Shown here: piece after piece, positions 1 through 7,940 of the stretch
How the letters are laid out: each line of letters opens with the position of its first letter
Numbering within the stretch: the stretch's first letter is position 1
NCBI GenBank assembly: GCA_017992055.1
Contig: JAGOPK010000003.1
Span: 372,001 to 436,000 of the forward strand
DNA from: Burkholderiaceae bacterium
Lineage (GTDB): Bacteria > Pseudomonadota > Gammaproteobacteria > Burkholderiales > Burkholderiaceae_C
Direction of reading: 5' to 3'
DNA: 64,000 nucleotides
Program-made: the position numbers and the translations under genes
The notes under the pieces: model-generated
What the model saw: the letters and a program-made list of their open reading frames with translations, nothing else
Told to the model about the DNA's origin: nothing
The model's database searches: none

Positions 1-173
1 CGCGCCAGGCTGTCGGTCACGCCGCCGGCGGCATAGGGCACCAGCAGGGTCACGGTGCGCGGCAGCGCCACCGGCTCCTGGGCCTGGCTGTGCAGGGCCC
101 AGCCGAGCGCGGCGGCGGTCGCGAGCTGCAGCCAGCGGCGGCGTTGCGGCGATGCGGGGCGGTGGATGCTCAT
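1..173 (-). CDS. Bug/TctC-family solute-binding receptor, N-terminal fragment
   Basis: Only the first 57 codons are inside the window; the gene continues past the left edge. The start ATG reads from 173 leftward. The N-terminus has an arginine-rich segment (QRRRWLQL) followed by a hydrophobic stretch and AQA-type cleavage site, as in an exported protein. It is followed by LLVPYAAGGVTDSLA, the hallmark first loop of periplasmic Bug receptors of the tripartite tricarboxylate transporter class. These proteins bind small carboxylates in the periplasm. The gene is divergent from the acyl-CoA dehydrogenase operon at 388. It shares with that operon a short intergenic region bearing two similar TetR-like operators, so it probably delivers the substrate of that operon (inference). 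Confidence 0.85.
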   Translation of the reverse strand, partial: MSIHRPASPQRRRWLQLATAAALGWALHSQAQEPVALPRTVTLLVPYAAGGVTDSLA

Positions 174-186
174 GGTGCTGAAGTCA

Positions 187-204
187 TTAACCGATCGGTA
201 AGTG
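187..204. promoter_or_regulatory. Putative TetR operator, site 1
   Basis: The sequence contains the perfect 10-bp palindrome ACCGATCGGT (190-199). It lies 14 bases upstream of the Bug receptor start. Its reverse complement matches site 2 (358-375) at 14 of 18 positions. The ACCGATCGGT core resembles operators of TetR-family regulators of acyl-CoA catabolism (family knowledge). The candidate regulator is the TetR protein encoded at 5608 in the downstream operon. Confidence 0.55.
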
Positions 205-342
205 ACGGCATGCTAATCCGCGTTCCAACCCGCTGACAACCCAGAATGGCAGAGGGTTTTCCTGTAGTCGGGTCAGTCGCCAGGCCCCGGAGGTCCTCCC
301 ATTGAAATGCCCATGCGGCGGGCACGGAAACATCCCTAGGGA

Positions 343-356
343 CCAACCCTAGTTGG
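343..356. promoter_or_regulatory. Inverted repeat CCAAC-CCTA-GTTGG, unknown regulator
   Basis: A perfect 5-bp inverted repeat with a 4-base spacer lies just left of TetR-like site 2. It is preceded at 334-341 by the palindrome CCCTAGGG, so CCCTAG occurs twice in 20 bases. The placement, about 35-50 bases before the acyl-CoA dehydrogenase start, suits an activator site. No regulator is assigned. Confidence 0.35.
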
Positions 357-357
357 C

Positions 358-375
358 TACTTACCGGTCGTTTAG
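358..375. promoter_or_regulatory. Putative TetR operator, site 2
   Basis: This site reads TACTTACCGGTCGTTTAG and matches the reverse complement of site 1 at 14 of 18 positions. It ends 12 bases before the start of the first acyl-CoA dehydrogenase, so a bound repressor would overlap the promoter or leader. No clear Shine-Dalgarno sequence lies between this site and the ATG at 388. Confidence 0.5.
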
Positions 376-387
376 TAGATTTGCGGC

Positions 388-1566
388 ATGACCTCCGGAT
401 CCGCCCTTCCCGATGCCGCCGAGATCGACTACGACGCCTTCCGGCGCGAGGTCGATGCCTTCGCCCTGAGCCAGTGCCCTGGCGAACTGCGCGAGCGTGT
501 GCGCAGCAATGCCAAGCTGGGCCGCGAAGACTACGCCGCCTGGCAGCGCATCCTGCATGCGCGCGGCTGGGCCGCGCCAGGCTGGCCGCAGGCCTTTGGC
601 GGCACCGGCTGGGACATGCGCCAGCGCTACCTGTTCGAGTCGGTGATGGCCGAGCGCGACTGCCCGCCGCAATACCACCATGGCCTGGGCCACATCGGCC
701 CGGTGCTGCTGCACTTCGGCACGCCCGAGCAGCACCGGCGCTTCATCCCCGGCATCCTGGACGGCAGCGACTGGTGGTGCCAGGGCTATTCGGAACCCGG
801 CGCGGGCTCGGACCTGGCCTCGCTGAAGACCCGGGCCGTGCGCGAAGGTGACGACTATGTGGTCAGCGGCCAGAAGATCTGGACCTCGCATGCCCACGAG
901 GCCGACTGGATGTACACCCTGGTGCGCACCAGCAGCGAAGGCCGCAAGCAGGAGGGCATCACCCTGCTGCTGATCCCGCTGTCCACGCCGGGCATCCGCA
1001 TCCAGCCGATCCGCACCATCGACGCCTGGCACCATGTCAACGAGGTCTTCCTCGACGAGGTGCGCGTGCCGGTGGCCAACCGCCTGGGCGAAGAAGGCGG
1101 CGGCTGGAAGTGCGCCAAGTTCCTGCTCGACCGCGAGCGCCTGGCGCCGGCCATCGTGCTGCGCCTGGAGCGGCTGCTGCAGCAGGTGGCGGCCCAGGTG
1201 CAGGGCCAGGCCGCCTTTGCCGAGCGCCTGCTGCTGGCCGAGGCCGAGGTGCGCGCGGCGCGCGAGCTGCTGCTGTCGGCCATCGACGACGAGATGAACG
1301 GCCGGCTGCGTGCGGCCAAGTCCTCGGCGCTGAAGCTGCATTGCTCCGAGCTGGCGCAGCGCATCATCGGCATCGCCTTCGACGCGCTGGGCCCGCGCCG
1401 CGCCGCGCGCTTCGTGCCGCTGGCCGGCGACGGCAGCCTGCAGGTGGCCGAGGACGAGCAGAGCAACATGGTCCACAACTACCTGTTCTACCGCTCGCGC
1501 ACCATCGCCGGCGGCACCAGCGAAGTGCAGAAGAACGTGATCGCGCGCGAACTGTTCGGCGCTTGA
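388..1566 (+). CDS. Acyl-CoA dehydrogenase
   Basis: A 392-residue flavoprotein expected to oxidise an acyl-CoA to the 2,3-enoyl-CoA in the cytoplasm, passing electrons to an electron-transfer flavoprotein. The family FAD/substrate signature GYSEPGAGSDLASL is at about residues 133-146, and the C-terminal GGTSEVQKNVIA motif at about 375. Length is normal for the family. The ATG at 388 gives the typical N-terminal helix, although no good ribosome-binding site precedes it. It is the first gene of an operon of closely packed genes and is followed after 10 bases by a second, shorter acyl-CoA dehydrogenase. Such paired genes often form heteromeric enzymes acting on bulky (cyclic or steroid-like) acyl-CoAs, which is inference here. 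Confidence 0.92.
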   Translation: MTSGSALPDAAEIDYDAFRREVDAFALSQCPGELRERVRSNAKLGREDYAAWQRILHARGWAAPGWPQAFGGTGWDMRQRYLFESVMAERDCPPQYHHGLGHIGPVLLHFGTPEQHRRFIPGILDGSDWWCQGYSEPGAGSDLASLKTRAVREGDDYVVSGQKIWTSHAHEADWMYTLVRTSSEGRKQEGITLLLIPLSTPGIRIQPIRTIDAWHHVNEVFLDEVRVPVANRLGEEGGGWKCAKFLLDRERLAPAIVLRLERLLQQVAAQVQGQAAFAERLLLAEAEVRAARELLLSAIDDEMNGRLRAAKSSALKLHCSELAQRIIGIAFDALGPRRAARFVPLAGDGSLQVAEDEQSNMVHNYLFYRSRTIAGGTSEVQKNVIARELFGA

Positions 1567-1576
1567 AGGAATCCCG

Positions 1577-2647
1577 ATGCAGTTTTCTGCCGACACCATG
1601 TTCCCCGGCGACCTGTTCGAGGCCGCCTCGCGTTTTGCCAGCGATGCCGTGGCCCGCGGCGACCGCCACGATGCCTGGCGCCAGGCCGCGGCCATGGGCT
1701 GGCCGGCTCTGCTGGTCGACGAGGCCCACGGCGGCGCCGGTGGCACGCTGGCCGACCTGGGCGCGGTGATCGAGGGCTGCTCGCGCCAGGCCCTGGGCCT
1801 GCCCCTGGTGCGCCGCTGCGCCCAGGCGCCGGCGCTGCTGATGGCCGCCAGTGCCCAGACCCGCAGCGAGACTGCCGACGAGGCGCTGCGCGCGCTGTGC
1901 GCCGGCGAGATCGACCTCGACGTGGTGGACGGCACTTCGCTGAGTGCCACGCCGCTGGCCGGCGGCGGGCTGCGCCTGGCCGGCACGCTGGAGGCGGTGG
2001 ACGCCGAGCTGCCCTTCACCCATGTGCTGGTGGCCACCGGCGAGCACCTGCTGCTGCTGCCCCAGGCCACGCTGCAGGCCGCCTCGCGCACCGCCTATGC
2101 CGGCATCGACGGCGCCCGCATCGCCGATCACACGGTCACCGGGCTGGAGCTGCCGGCCAGCGCGGTGCTGCAAAGCGGCCCGGCCGCGCGCCAGGCCGCC
2201 GCCACGGCGCAGGACCTGGCCATGCTGGCCACCACGCTGGACATGGCGGCCACGCTGGGCGCGTCCATCGAGCACTGCATCGCCTACCTCAGCGCCCGCG
2301 TGCAGTTCGGCGTGGCGCTGGCCAGCTTCCAGGTGCTGCGCCACAAGGTGGTGGAGCTGTATGTGGACTACGAAAGCGCCAGCGTGCTGCTGGCCCGTTT
2401 GGTGGCCGACACCGTGGCCAGCGGCCGGCTGGCCAGCCGCGACGCCATGCTGTGCAAGCTCTACCTGAACGAGCTGGCACGGCGTGGCGCCGAGGCCTCG
2501 ATCCAGCTGCATGGCGGCATGGGCATGACGGCCGAGCTGCCGGCCGCCCGCCTGGCGCGCCGCCTGCTGTGCGCCGAGTTCGAGCAGGGCGACCGCTTCA
2601 CCCAGCTGTCGCGGCTGCAGTCCCTGCCCACCGCGGCCCTGGCCTGA
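1577..2647 (+). CDS. Acyl-CoA dehydrogenase (second, short subunit type)
   Basis: A 356-residue acyl-CoA dehydrogenase family protein, preceded by AAGGA at good spacing. The C-terminal domain carries the family motif IQLHGGMGMTAELPAARLARRL from about residue 309, and the N-terminal part is more divergent than in the upstream paralogue. It lacks the clear SEPGAGSD signature of its neighbour. This fits the pattern of two-gene acyl-CoA dehydrogenases in which one subunit supplies part of the FAD site (inference by analogy with FadE heterotetramers). The stop is 10 bases before the next gene. Confidence 0.88.
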   Translation: MQFSADTMFPGDLFEAASRFASDAVARGDRHDAWRQAAAMGWPALLVDEAHGGAGGTLADLGAVIEGCSRQALGLPLVRRCAQAPALLMAASAQTRSETADEALRALCAGEIDLDVVDGTSLSATPLAGGGLRLAGTLEAVDAELPFTHVLVATGEHLLLLPQATLQAASRTAYAGIDGARIADHTVTGLELPASAVLQSGPAARQAAATAQDLAMLATTLDMAATLGASIEHCIAYLSARVQFGVALASFQVLRHKVVELYVDYESASVLLARLVADTVASGRLASRDAMLCKLYLNELARRGAEASIQLHGGMGMTAELPAARLARRLLCAEFEQGDRFTQLSRLQSLPTAALA

Positions 2648-2657
2648 GGACCCTGGC

Positions 2658-4769
2658 ATGCATGCGCTGCACCCCTTCTTCCACCCGCGCTCCATCGCCA
2701 TCATCGGCGCCTCGTCCGACCCCGAGCGCATCGGCGGCCGGCCGCTGCGCTTTCTGATCGAGGCCGGCTTTGCCGGCGCCATCTACCCGGTCAATACCAG
2801 CGGCCATGCCGAGCTGCAGGGACGGCGTGCCTGGCGCAGCGTGCTGGACATCGGCGAGCCCATCGACCATGCCATCGTCGCCGTGCCGCTGCCCGCGGTG
2901 GAGCAGGCGGTGGCCGACTGCGCGCGCCAGGGCGTGAAGGCGGTGCAGGTGTTCACCGCCGGCTTTGCCGAGGCCGGGCCCGAGGGCGCGGCGCTGCAGC
3001 GCCGCCTGGTCGAGATCGCCCGCGGCGCCGGCATGCGCCTGATCGGCCCCAATGCGCTGGGCCTGATCCACCCGGCCAGCGGCCTGTTCGCCACCTTCTC
3101 CACCCTGCTCAACGGCCTCAAGCCCGGCGCCGGCTGCATCGGCCTGGCCACGCAGAGCGGCGCCTTCGGCAGCGCCAGCTATGGCGCCGCGGCCCTGCGC
3201 GGCCTGGGCCTGTCGGTGGCCGTGGCCACCGGCAACGAGGCCGACGTGGACGTGGCCGAATGCATCGCCTACCTGGCGCAGGACCCGGACACGCGGGTGA
3301 TCTGCACCGCGCTCGAGGCCTGCCGCGACGGCACGGCGCTGCGCGCCGCGCTGCTGGCCGCGGCCGACGCCGGCAAGCCGGTGGTGGTGATGAAGATCGG
3401 CCGCTCGGCCCTGGGCGCGGCGGCCGCCGCCACCCACACCGGCGGCCTGGCCGGCAACGATGCGGTGTTCGATGCCGTGATCGAGGAATGCGGCGCGGTG
3501 CGCGCCTCCAGCATCGACGAGATGCTGGACATCGCCCAGTTCTTCAGCACCGGACAGGCTGCCGCCACCCTGCCCAACTTCCTGCCCACGGGCCCGCGCA
3601 TCGGCGTGGTCACCGGCTCGGGCGGCATCGGCGTGCTGATCGCCGACGAGGCCGAGCCGCTGGGCCTGAGCCTGCCGCCGCTGCCGGAGGCGGCCCAGCG
3701 CAGCCTGCGCGAGGTCCTGCCCTTCGTCACGCCGGCCAACCCCTACGACACCACGGCCCAGGTGACCTCGGTGCCGCAGGGCATAGAACGCACGGTCGAG
3801 GCCATGCTGGCCCACGGCGGCTGCGACACGGTGATCGCCTACCTGGCCCATGCCGGCCTGTCGCCGCAGCGTTTTGCTGGCACCGAGACCGCGCTGGCCG
3901 ACCTGGCCCGGCAGTACCCGCAGCAGCGGCTGATGGTGGTGATGCTGGCCACGCCCGAGGTGCAGCAGCGGCTGGCCGAGGCCGGCGTGGTGGTGTTTGC
4001 CGATGCCAGCCGCGCCGTGCGGGCCCTGGGTGCGGCCTGGGCGCTGCGCCAGCGGCGTGCGGCCCTGCACCGCGTGGCGCCGCCGCAGGCCGCGCGCGAG
4101 CCGCTGCCCGAGGTCGCCACCGAGGCCAGCGCCAAGGCCTGCCTGGCCGCGGCCGGCCTGCCGGTGCCGGCCGAGCACGCCTGCGCCACGCGCGAGGCCG
4201 CGGTGCGCGCCGCCGACACCCTCGGCTACCCGGTGGTGGCCAAGATCCTGTCGGCACACATCCCGCACAAGACCGAGGTCGGCGGCGTGATGCTGAACCT
4301 GGCCGATGCCGCCGCGGTGGCCTCGGCCTTTGACGAGCTGCTCAGACGCGCCGCCCGGCACCGGCCCGACGCCCGCATCGACGGCGTGCTGATCGCGCCG
4401 ATGCTGAGCGGCGGCGTCGAGACCATTGCCGGCGTGATCGTCGACCCGGCCTTCGGGCCGATGCTGATGTTCGGCCTGGGCGGCATCGCCACCGAGCTGT
4501 TCCGCGACGTGGCCTTCGCCTCGGCACCGCTGACGCAGGCCCGCGCCCAGGCGCTGATCAGCGCCACGCGCGCCGGCCAGCTGCTGGCCGGCTGGCGTGG
4601 CGCCCCGCCGGCCGACCGCGATGCGCTGGCCGATGCGCTGGTGAAGCTGTCCGAGTTTGCCGCTGCCCATGCCCACGAGCTGGCCGCGGTGGACATCAAC
4701 CCCCTGGTGGTGCGCGAACGTGGCTGCGCCTGCCTGGATGCCGTGATCGAACGTCGCCCCGCCCAATGA
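2658..4769 (+). CDS. Acyl-CoA synthetase, NDP-forming (acetate-CoA ligase family)
   Basis: A 703-residue single-chain NDP-forming acyl-CoA ligase. The N-terminal CoA-binding Rossmann domain starts at residues 13-20 (IAIIGASS). The middle succinyl-CoA-synthetase-like domain contains LATQSGAFG and ATHTGGLAGND, with His260 as the likely phosphorylated residue. The C-terminal part, from about residue 487, is an ATP-grasp domain (PVVAKILS, HKTEVGGV). It would activate a carboxylic acid to its CoA ester while making or using a nucleotide triphosphate. GAGGA precedes the ATG. Within the operon it supplies CoA esters to the two acyl-CoA dehydrogenases. A paralogue heads the second catabolic cluster at 33475. 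Confidence 0.9.
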   Translation: MHALHPFFHPRSIAIIGASSDPERIGGRPLRFLIEAGFAGAIYPVNTSGHAELQGRRAWRSVLDIGEPIDHAIVAVPLPAVEQAVADCARQGVKAVQVFTAGFAEAGPEGAALQRRLVEIARGAGMRLIGPNALGLIHPASGLFATFSTLLNGLKPGAGCIGLATQSGAFGSASYGAAALRGLGLSVAVATGNEADVDVAECIAYLAQDPDTRVICTALEACRDGTALRAALLAAADAGKPVVVMKIGRSALGAAAAATHTGGLAGNDAVFDAVIEECGAVRASSIDEMLDIAQFFSTGQAAATLPNFLPTGPRIGVVTGSGGIGVLIADEAEPLGLSLPPLPEAAQRSLREVLPFVTPANPYDTTAQVTSVPQGIERTVEAMLAHGGCDTVIAYLAHAGLSPQRFAGTETALADLARQYPQQRLMVVMLATPEVQQRLAEAGVVVFADASRAVRALGAAWALRQRRAALHRVAPPQAAREPLPEVATEASAKACLAAAGLPVPAEHACATREAAVRAADTLGYPVVAKILSAHIPHKTEVGGVMLNLADAAAVASAFDELLRRAARHRPDARIDGVLIAPMLSGGVETIAGVIVDPAFGPMLMFGLGGIATELFRDVAFASAPLTQARAQALISATRAGQLLAGWRGAPPADRDALADALVKLSEFAAAHAHELAAVDINPLVVRERGCACLDAVIERRPAQ

Positions 4770-4785
4770 CTGCTGGAGAAACTGC

Positions 4786-5562
4786 ATGAGTGACTGGAAG
4801 ACCCTGATCGTCGACGTGGCCGACAAGGTGGCCACCGTGACGCTGAACCGCCCGCCGGTGAACGCGCAGAACGCCGAGATGCGTGACGAGCTGACCGCGC
4901 TGTTCGACGAGCTGAGCGACCGCGACGACGTGATGGCCGTGGTGCTGACCGGCAACGGCAAGGTCTTCTCGGCCGGCGCCGACATCCGCGAGCGGCCCAA
5001 CCTGGGTGCCACGCCCGGCGCCTACGGCCGCCACAACCGCCGCGTGCGCGAGACGCACAACGCCATCGCCGAATGCAGCAAGCCGGTGATCGCCGCCGTC
5101 AACGGGGCGGCCCTGGGCGCCGGTTTCGGCCTGGTGATGGCCTCGGACATCTGGGTGGCCAGCGAAAGCGCCTACTTCTCGATGCCCGAGATCAATGTCG
5201 GCCTGGCGGGCGGCGTGTCCTTTCTGCAGCGCATCTTCGGCCAGTCGCGCGCCCGCCGCATGTTCTTCACCGGCTACCAGATCACGGCGCAGGAGATGTA
5301 CCGCCTGGGCCTGGTCGAGGCCTGCCTGCCGCCCGACGAGCTGCTGCCCTATGCCCAGGGCATCGCCCACGAGATCGCCAGCAAGTCGCCGGTGGCCGTG
5401 CGCCTGGCCAAGGAGGCCGCGCGCATGACCGAGGTCATGCCGCTGCGCGACGCCTACCGCTACGAACAGAGCAATACCGTGGCCCTGTCCAAGACCGAGG
5501 ACGCGCGCGAGGCGCAGATGGCCTTCCTGGAAAAGCGCAAGCCGGTCTACAAGGGCCGCTGA
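4786..5562 (+). CDS. Enoyl-CoA hydratase/isomerase family protein
   Basis: A 258-residue crotonase-fold protein with a GGAG ribosome-binding site. The oxyanion-hole segments are visible (FSAGADI and AALGAGFGL). The second catalytic glutamate is retained in the SMPEINVGL segment. At the position of the first hydratase glutamate (usual GGGLELA) it reads GAGFGLV, so a glycine replaces the acid. The reaction could therefore be isomerisation, hydrolysis or C-C cleavage rather than simple hydration. It is the fourth gene of the operon and is followed by the TetR regulator. Confidence 0.88.
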   Translation: MSDWKTLIVDVADKVATVTLNRPPVNAQNAEMRDELTALFDELSDRDDVMAVVLTGNGKVFSAGADIRERPNLGATPGAYGRHNRRVRETHNAIAECSKPVIAAVNGAALGAGFGLVMASDIWVASESAYFSMPEINVGLAGGVSFLQRIFGQSRARRMFFTGYQITAQEMYRLGLVEACLPPDELLPYAQGIAHEIASKSPVAVRLAKEAARMTEVMPLRDAYRYEQSNTVALSKTEDAREAQMAFLEKRKPVYKGR

Positions 5563-5607
5563 ATGCCGCGAGCCGACCGGCACAGGGCCTGAGCGAAGAT
5601 CGTGGAC

Positions 5608-6237
5608 ATGAACACCCCCTCCGTCCCCGACCTGTCCGACGGCCGCGAGGCCCAGCTGCTGGCCATCGCCCGGCGCCTGTTTGCGCAAAAGGGCTTTGAC
5701 GCCACCTCGCTACGCGACATCGCCGAGGCCGCGCAGATCACCAAGGCCGCGCTGTACTACTACTTCCCGAACAAGGATGCGTTGTACGAGCGTGTCGTCA
5801 TCGAGTCGATGGACTCGCTGCTGGCCGAGGTGCAGGCGGCCGTGGCCCGCGCGCCCACGCCGACGCAGAAGGTGCGCGCCTTCCTGCAGGCTTCGGCCGA
5901 GGAGATGGAGCAGCGCCGCGACCAGTGGGTGGCCGGCTCCAATGCCTTCTGGCAGGCCGGCGCCAACGGCCGCCGCGACCTGGCGCTGACCCAGCGCGAC
6001 GAGTACGAGAAGCTGCTGCGCCAGTGCATCGAGGCCGGCATCGCCTGCGGCGAGCTGCGCCCGGTGAACCCGGCCGTGGCCGGCCGGCTGCTGCTTTCGG
6101 GACTGAACCAGATGTCGCGCTGGCACCGCTCCGGCGGTCCGCTGAAGGCCGGCGAGGTGATCGACCAGTACCTGGACATCGTGCTGCTGGGCCTGCTCAA
6201 CCGCGCCGCCCCCACTGCCACGGCGGCGCCGCCCTGA
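5608..6237 (+). CDS. TetR/AcrR family transcriptional regulator
   Basis: About 209 residues. The N-terminal helix-turn-helix is clear: LLAIARRLFAQKGFDATSLR, followed by DIAEAAQITKAALYYYFPNK at roughly residues 35-55. The C-terminal ligand-binding domain is all-helical and poorly conserved. An in-frame GTG at 5602 is the alternative start; the ATG at 5608 is preferred because it lies farther from the weak GAAG upstream. It is encoded inside the operon, so autoregulation is likely. Two matching palindromic operators at 187-204 and 358-375 are the likely binding sites (inference). Confidence 0.88.
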   Translation: MNTPSVPDLSDGREAQLLAIARRLFAQKGFDATSLRDIAEAAQITKAALYYYFPNKDALYERVVIESMDSLLAEVQAAVARAPTPTQKVRAFLQASAEEMEQRRDQWVAGSNAFWQAGANGRRDLALTQRDEYEKLLRQCIEAGIACGELRPVNPAVAGRLLLSGLNQMSRWHRSGGPLKAGEVIDQYLDIVLLGLLNRAAPTATAAPP

Positions 6238-6266
6238 CCCCACAACCCCGAGAGGAGATACCGACC

Positions 6267-7922
6267 ATGCCCGCATCCCAACCCGCCCAGGCCGCCCGTC
6301 AAGAAGACCGCCCGCCGCTCGACGTCATCGTCGTCGGCGCCGGCTTCGGCGGCCTGTGCGCCGTGCACAAGTTCCGCGAGATGGGCCTGTCCATCCAGGG
6401 CTTCGAGGCCGGCGGCGACGTGGGCGGCGTCTGGTACTGGAACCGCTATCCCGGCGCGCGGGTGGACCTGCCCAGCATCGACTACAGCTTCGGTTTCTCC
6501 AAGGAGATCGAGCAGGAGTGGACCTGGTCGGAGTACTTCGCCGCCCAGCCCGAGCTGATGCGCTACTTCGACTTCGTGGCCACGCGGCTGGACCTGCGCA
6601 AGCACTACCGCTTCAACACCCGGGTGCAGCGCGCCGCCTGGGACGCCGATCGCCAGCTCTGGGTGGTGAGCACCCAGGCCGGCGAGGTCTTCGAGGCACG
6701 CTACTGCGTGATGGCCACCGGCCCGCTGTCGGTGCCGCGCGACCCGGACATCCCGGGCCTGGACCGCTTCCAGGGTGAGCTGTACCGCGCCGCCAAGTGG
6801 CCGCACAAGCCGGTCAGCTATGCCGGCAAGCGCGTGGCAGTGCTGGGCACCGGCTCCACCGGCATCCAGATCGTGCAGGAGGTCGGCCCCCAGGCCGGCG
6901 AGCTGTTCGTGCTGCAGCGCACGCCCAGCTTCACGATGCCGATGCGCAACTTCGACCTGACGCCCGAGTACGTGGCCGAGGTCAAGCGCCACTACCCCGG
7001 CCTGCGCGAGGCCGCGCGCAACAGCCCCGCCGGCGGCCTGCGACCGGCCAGCACGCGGGCCTTCTTCAGCGTGCGGCCCGAGGAGCGGCAGAGCCTGCTG
7101 GAGGACGCCTGGCGGCGCGGCGGCCTGGCCATGCTGGGCACCTTCTCGGACCTGCTGTTCAACGAAGAAGCCAACGAGCAGGTGGCCGAGTTCATCCGCG
7201 GCAAGATAGCCGAGGTGGTCAAGGACCCGGCCACGGCCGAGGCGCTGAAGCCGCGCGGCTACCCGGTGTTCGCCCGCCGGCCCTGCCTGGACTCCAGCTA
7301 CTACGAGACCTACAACCTGCCCAGCGTGCACCTGGTGGACCTGAACCAGGAACCCATCGTCGAGATCACCGAACGCGGCGTGCGCACGGCCAGCCGCGAG
7401 ATCGAGCTGGACATGCTGATCCTGGCCACCGGCTACGACGGCCTGACCGGCGCGCTGACCGCGTTCGACGTGGTCGGCAAGCGCGGCCAGACGGTGAACC
7501 AGAAATGGCAGGACGGCGCGCATTCGTACATGGGCCTGATGCTGGAGGGCTTTCCCAACCTGTTCATGACCACCGGCCCCAATGGGCCGGCGGCGCTGGC
7601 CAACATCGTGCGCATCAGCGAGAACGACGTGGACTGGATCGCCGCGCTGATCACGCACATGGACGCCCAGGGCCTGGCCACGGTCGAGCCGACGCGGCAG
7701 GCCGAGGACGAATGGATGCAGACCGTGGCCCAGCTGGCCCAGCGCACGCTGCTGTCCAAGGCCAAGACCTGGTACGTGGGCGCCAACGTGGCCGGCAAGG
7801 CCCAGGGGCTGACGCTGTACACCGGCGGCTTCCCGCGCTACCGCGAGCACTGCCAGCGCGTCATCGCCAACGGCTGGCGCGAGCTGAGCTTCACGCCGGT
7901 GCACGAGCCGGCCGAGGCCTGA
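6267..7922 (+). CDS. Flavin-containing (Baeyer-Villiger-type) monooxygenase
   Basis: A 551-residue NAD(P)H-dependent flavoprotein that would insert oxygen next to a ketone. The first Rossmann motif is VVGAGFGG at residues 22-29 (FAD). The second is VLGTGSTG near residue 193 (NADPH). The W-Y-W/NRYPGARVD segment typical of Baeyer-Villiger enzymes is present. The fingerprint FxGxxxHxxxWP is found at residues 168-179, but the central His is replaced by Arg174. AGAGGAGA precedes the ATG at 6267. It lies downstream of acyl-CoA genes, which suggests opening of a ring or branched ketone before beta-oxidation (inference). Confidence 0.9.
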   Translation: MPASQPAQAARQEDRPPLDVIVVGAGFGGLCAVHKFREMGLSIQGFEAGGDVGGVWYWNRYPGARVDLPSIDYSFGFSKEIEQEWTWSEYFAAQPELMRYFDFVATRLDLRKHYRFNTRVQRAAWDADRQLWVVSTQAGEVFEARYCVMATGPLSVPRDPDIPGLDRFQGELYRAAKWPHKPVSYAGKRVAVLGTGSTGIQIVQEVGPQAGELFVLQRTPSFTMPMRNFDLTPEYVAEVKRHYPGLREAARNSPAGGLRPASTRAFFSVRPEERQSLLEDAWRRGGLAMLGTFSDLLFNEEANEQVAEFIRGKIAEVVKDPATAEALKPRGYPVFARRPCLDSSYYETYNLPSVHLVDLNQEPIVEITERGVRTASREIELDMLILATGYDGLTGALTAFDVVGKRGQTVNQKWQDGAHSYMGLMLEGFPNLFMTTGPNGPAALANIVRISENDVDWIAALITHMDAQGLATVEPTRQAEDEWMQTVAQLAQRTLLSKAKTWYVGANVAGKAQGLTLYTGGFPRYREHCQRVIANGWRELSFTPVHEPAEA

Positions 7923-7940
7923 GGCTTGACGGGCTGCCCC

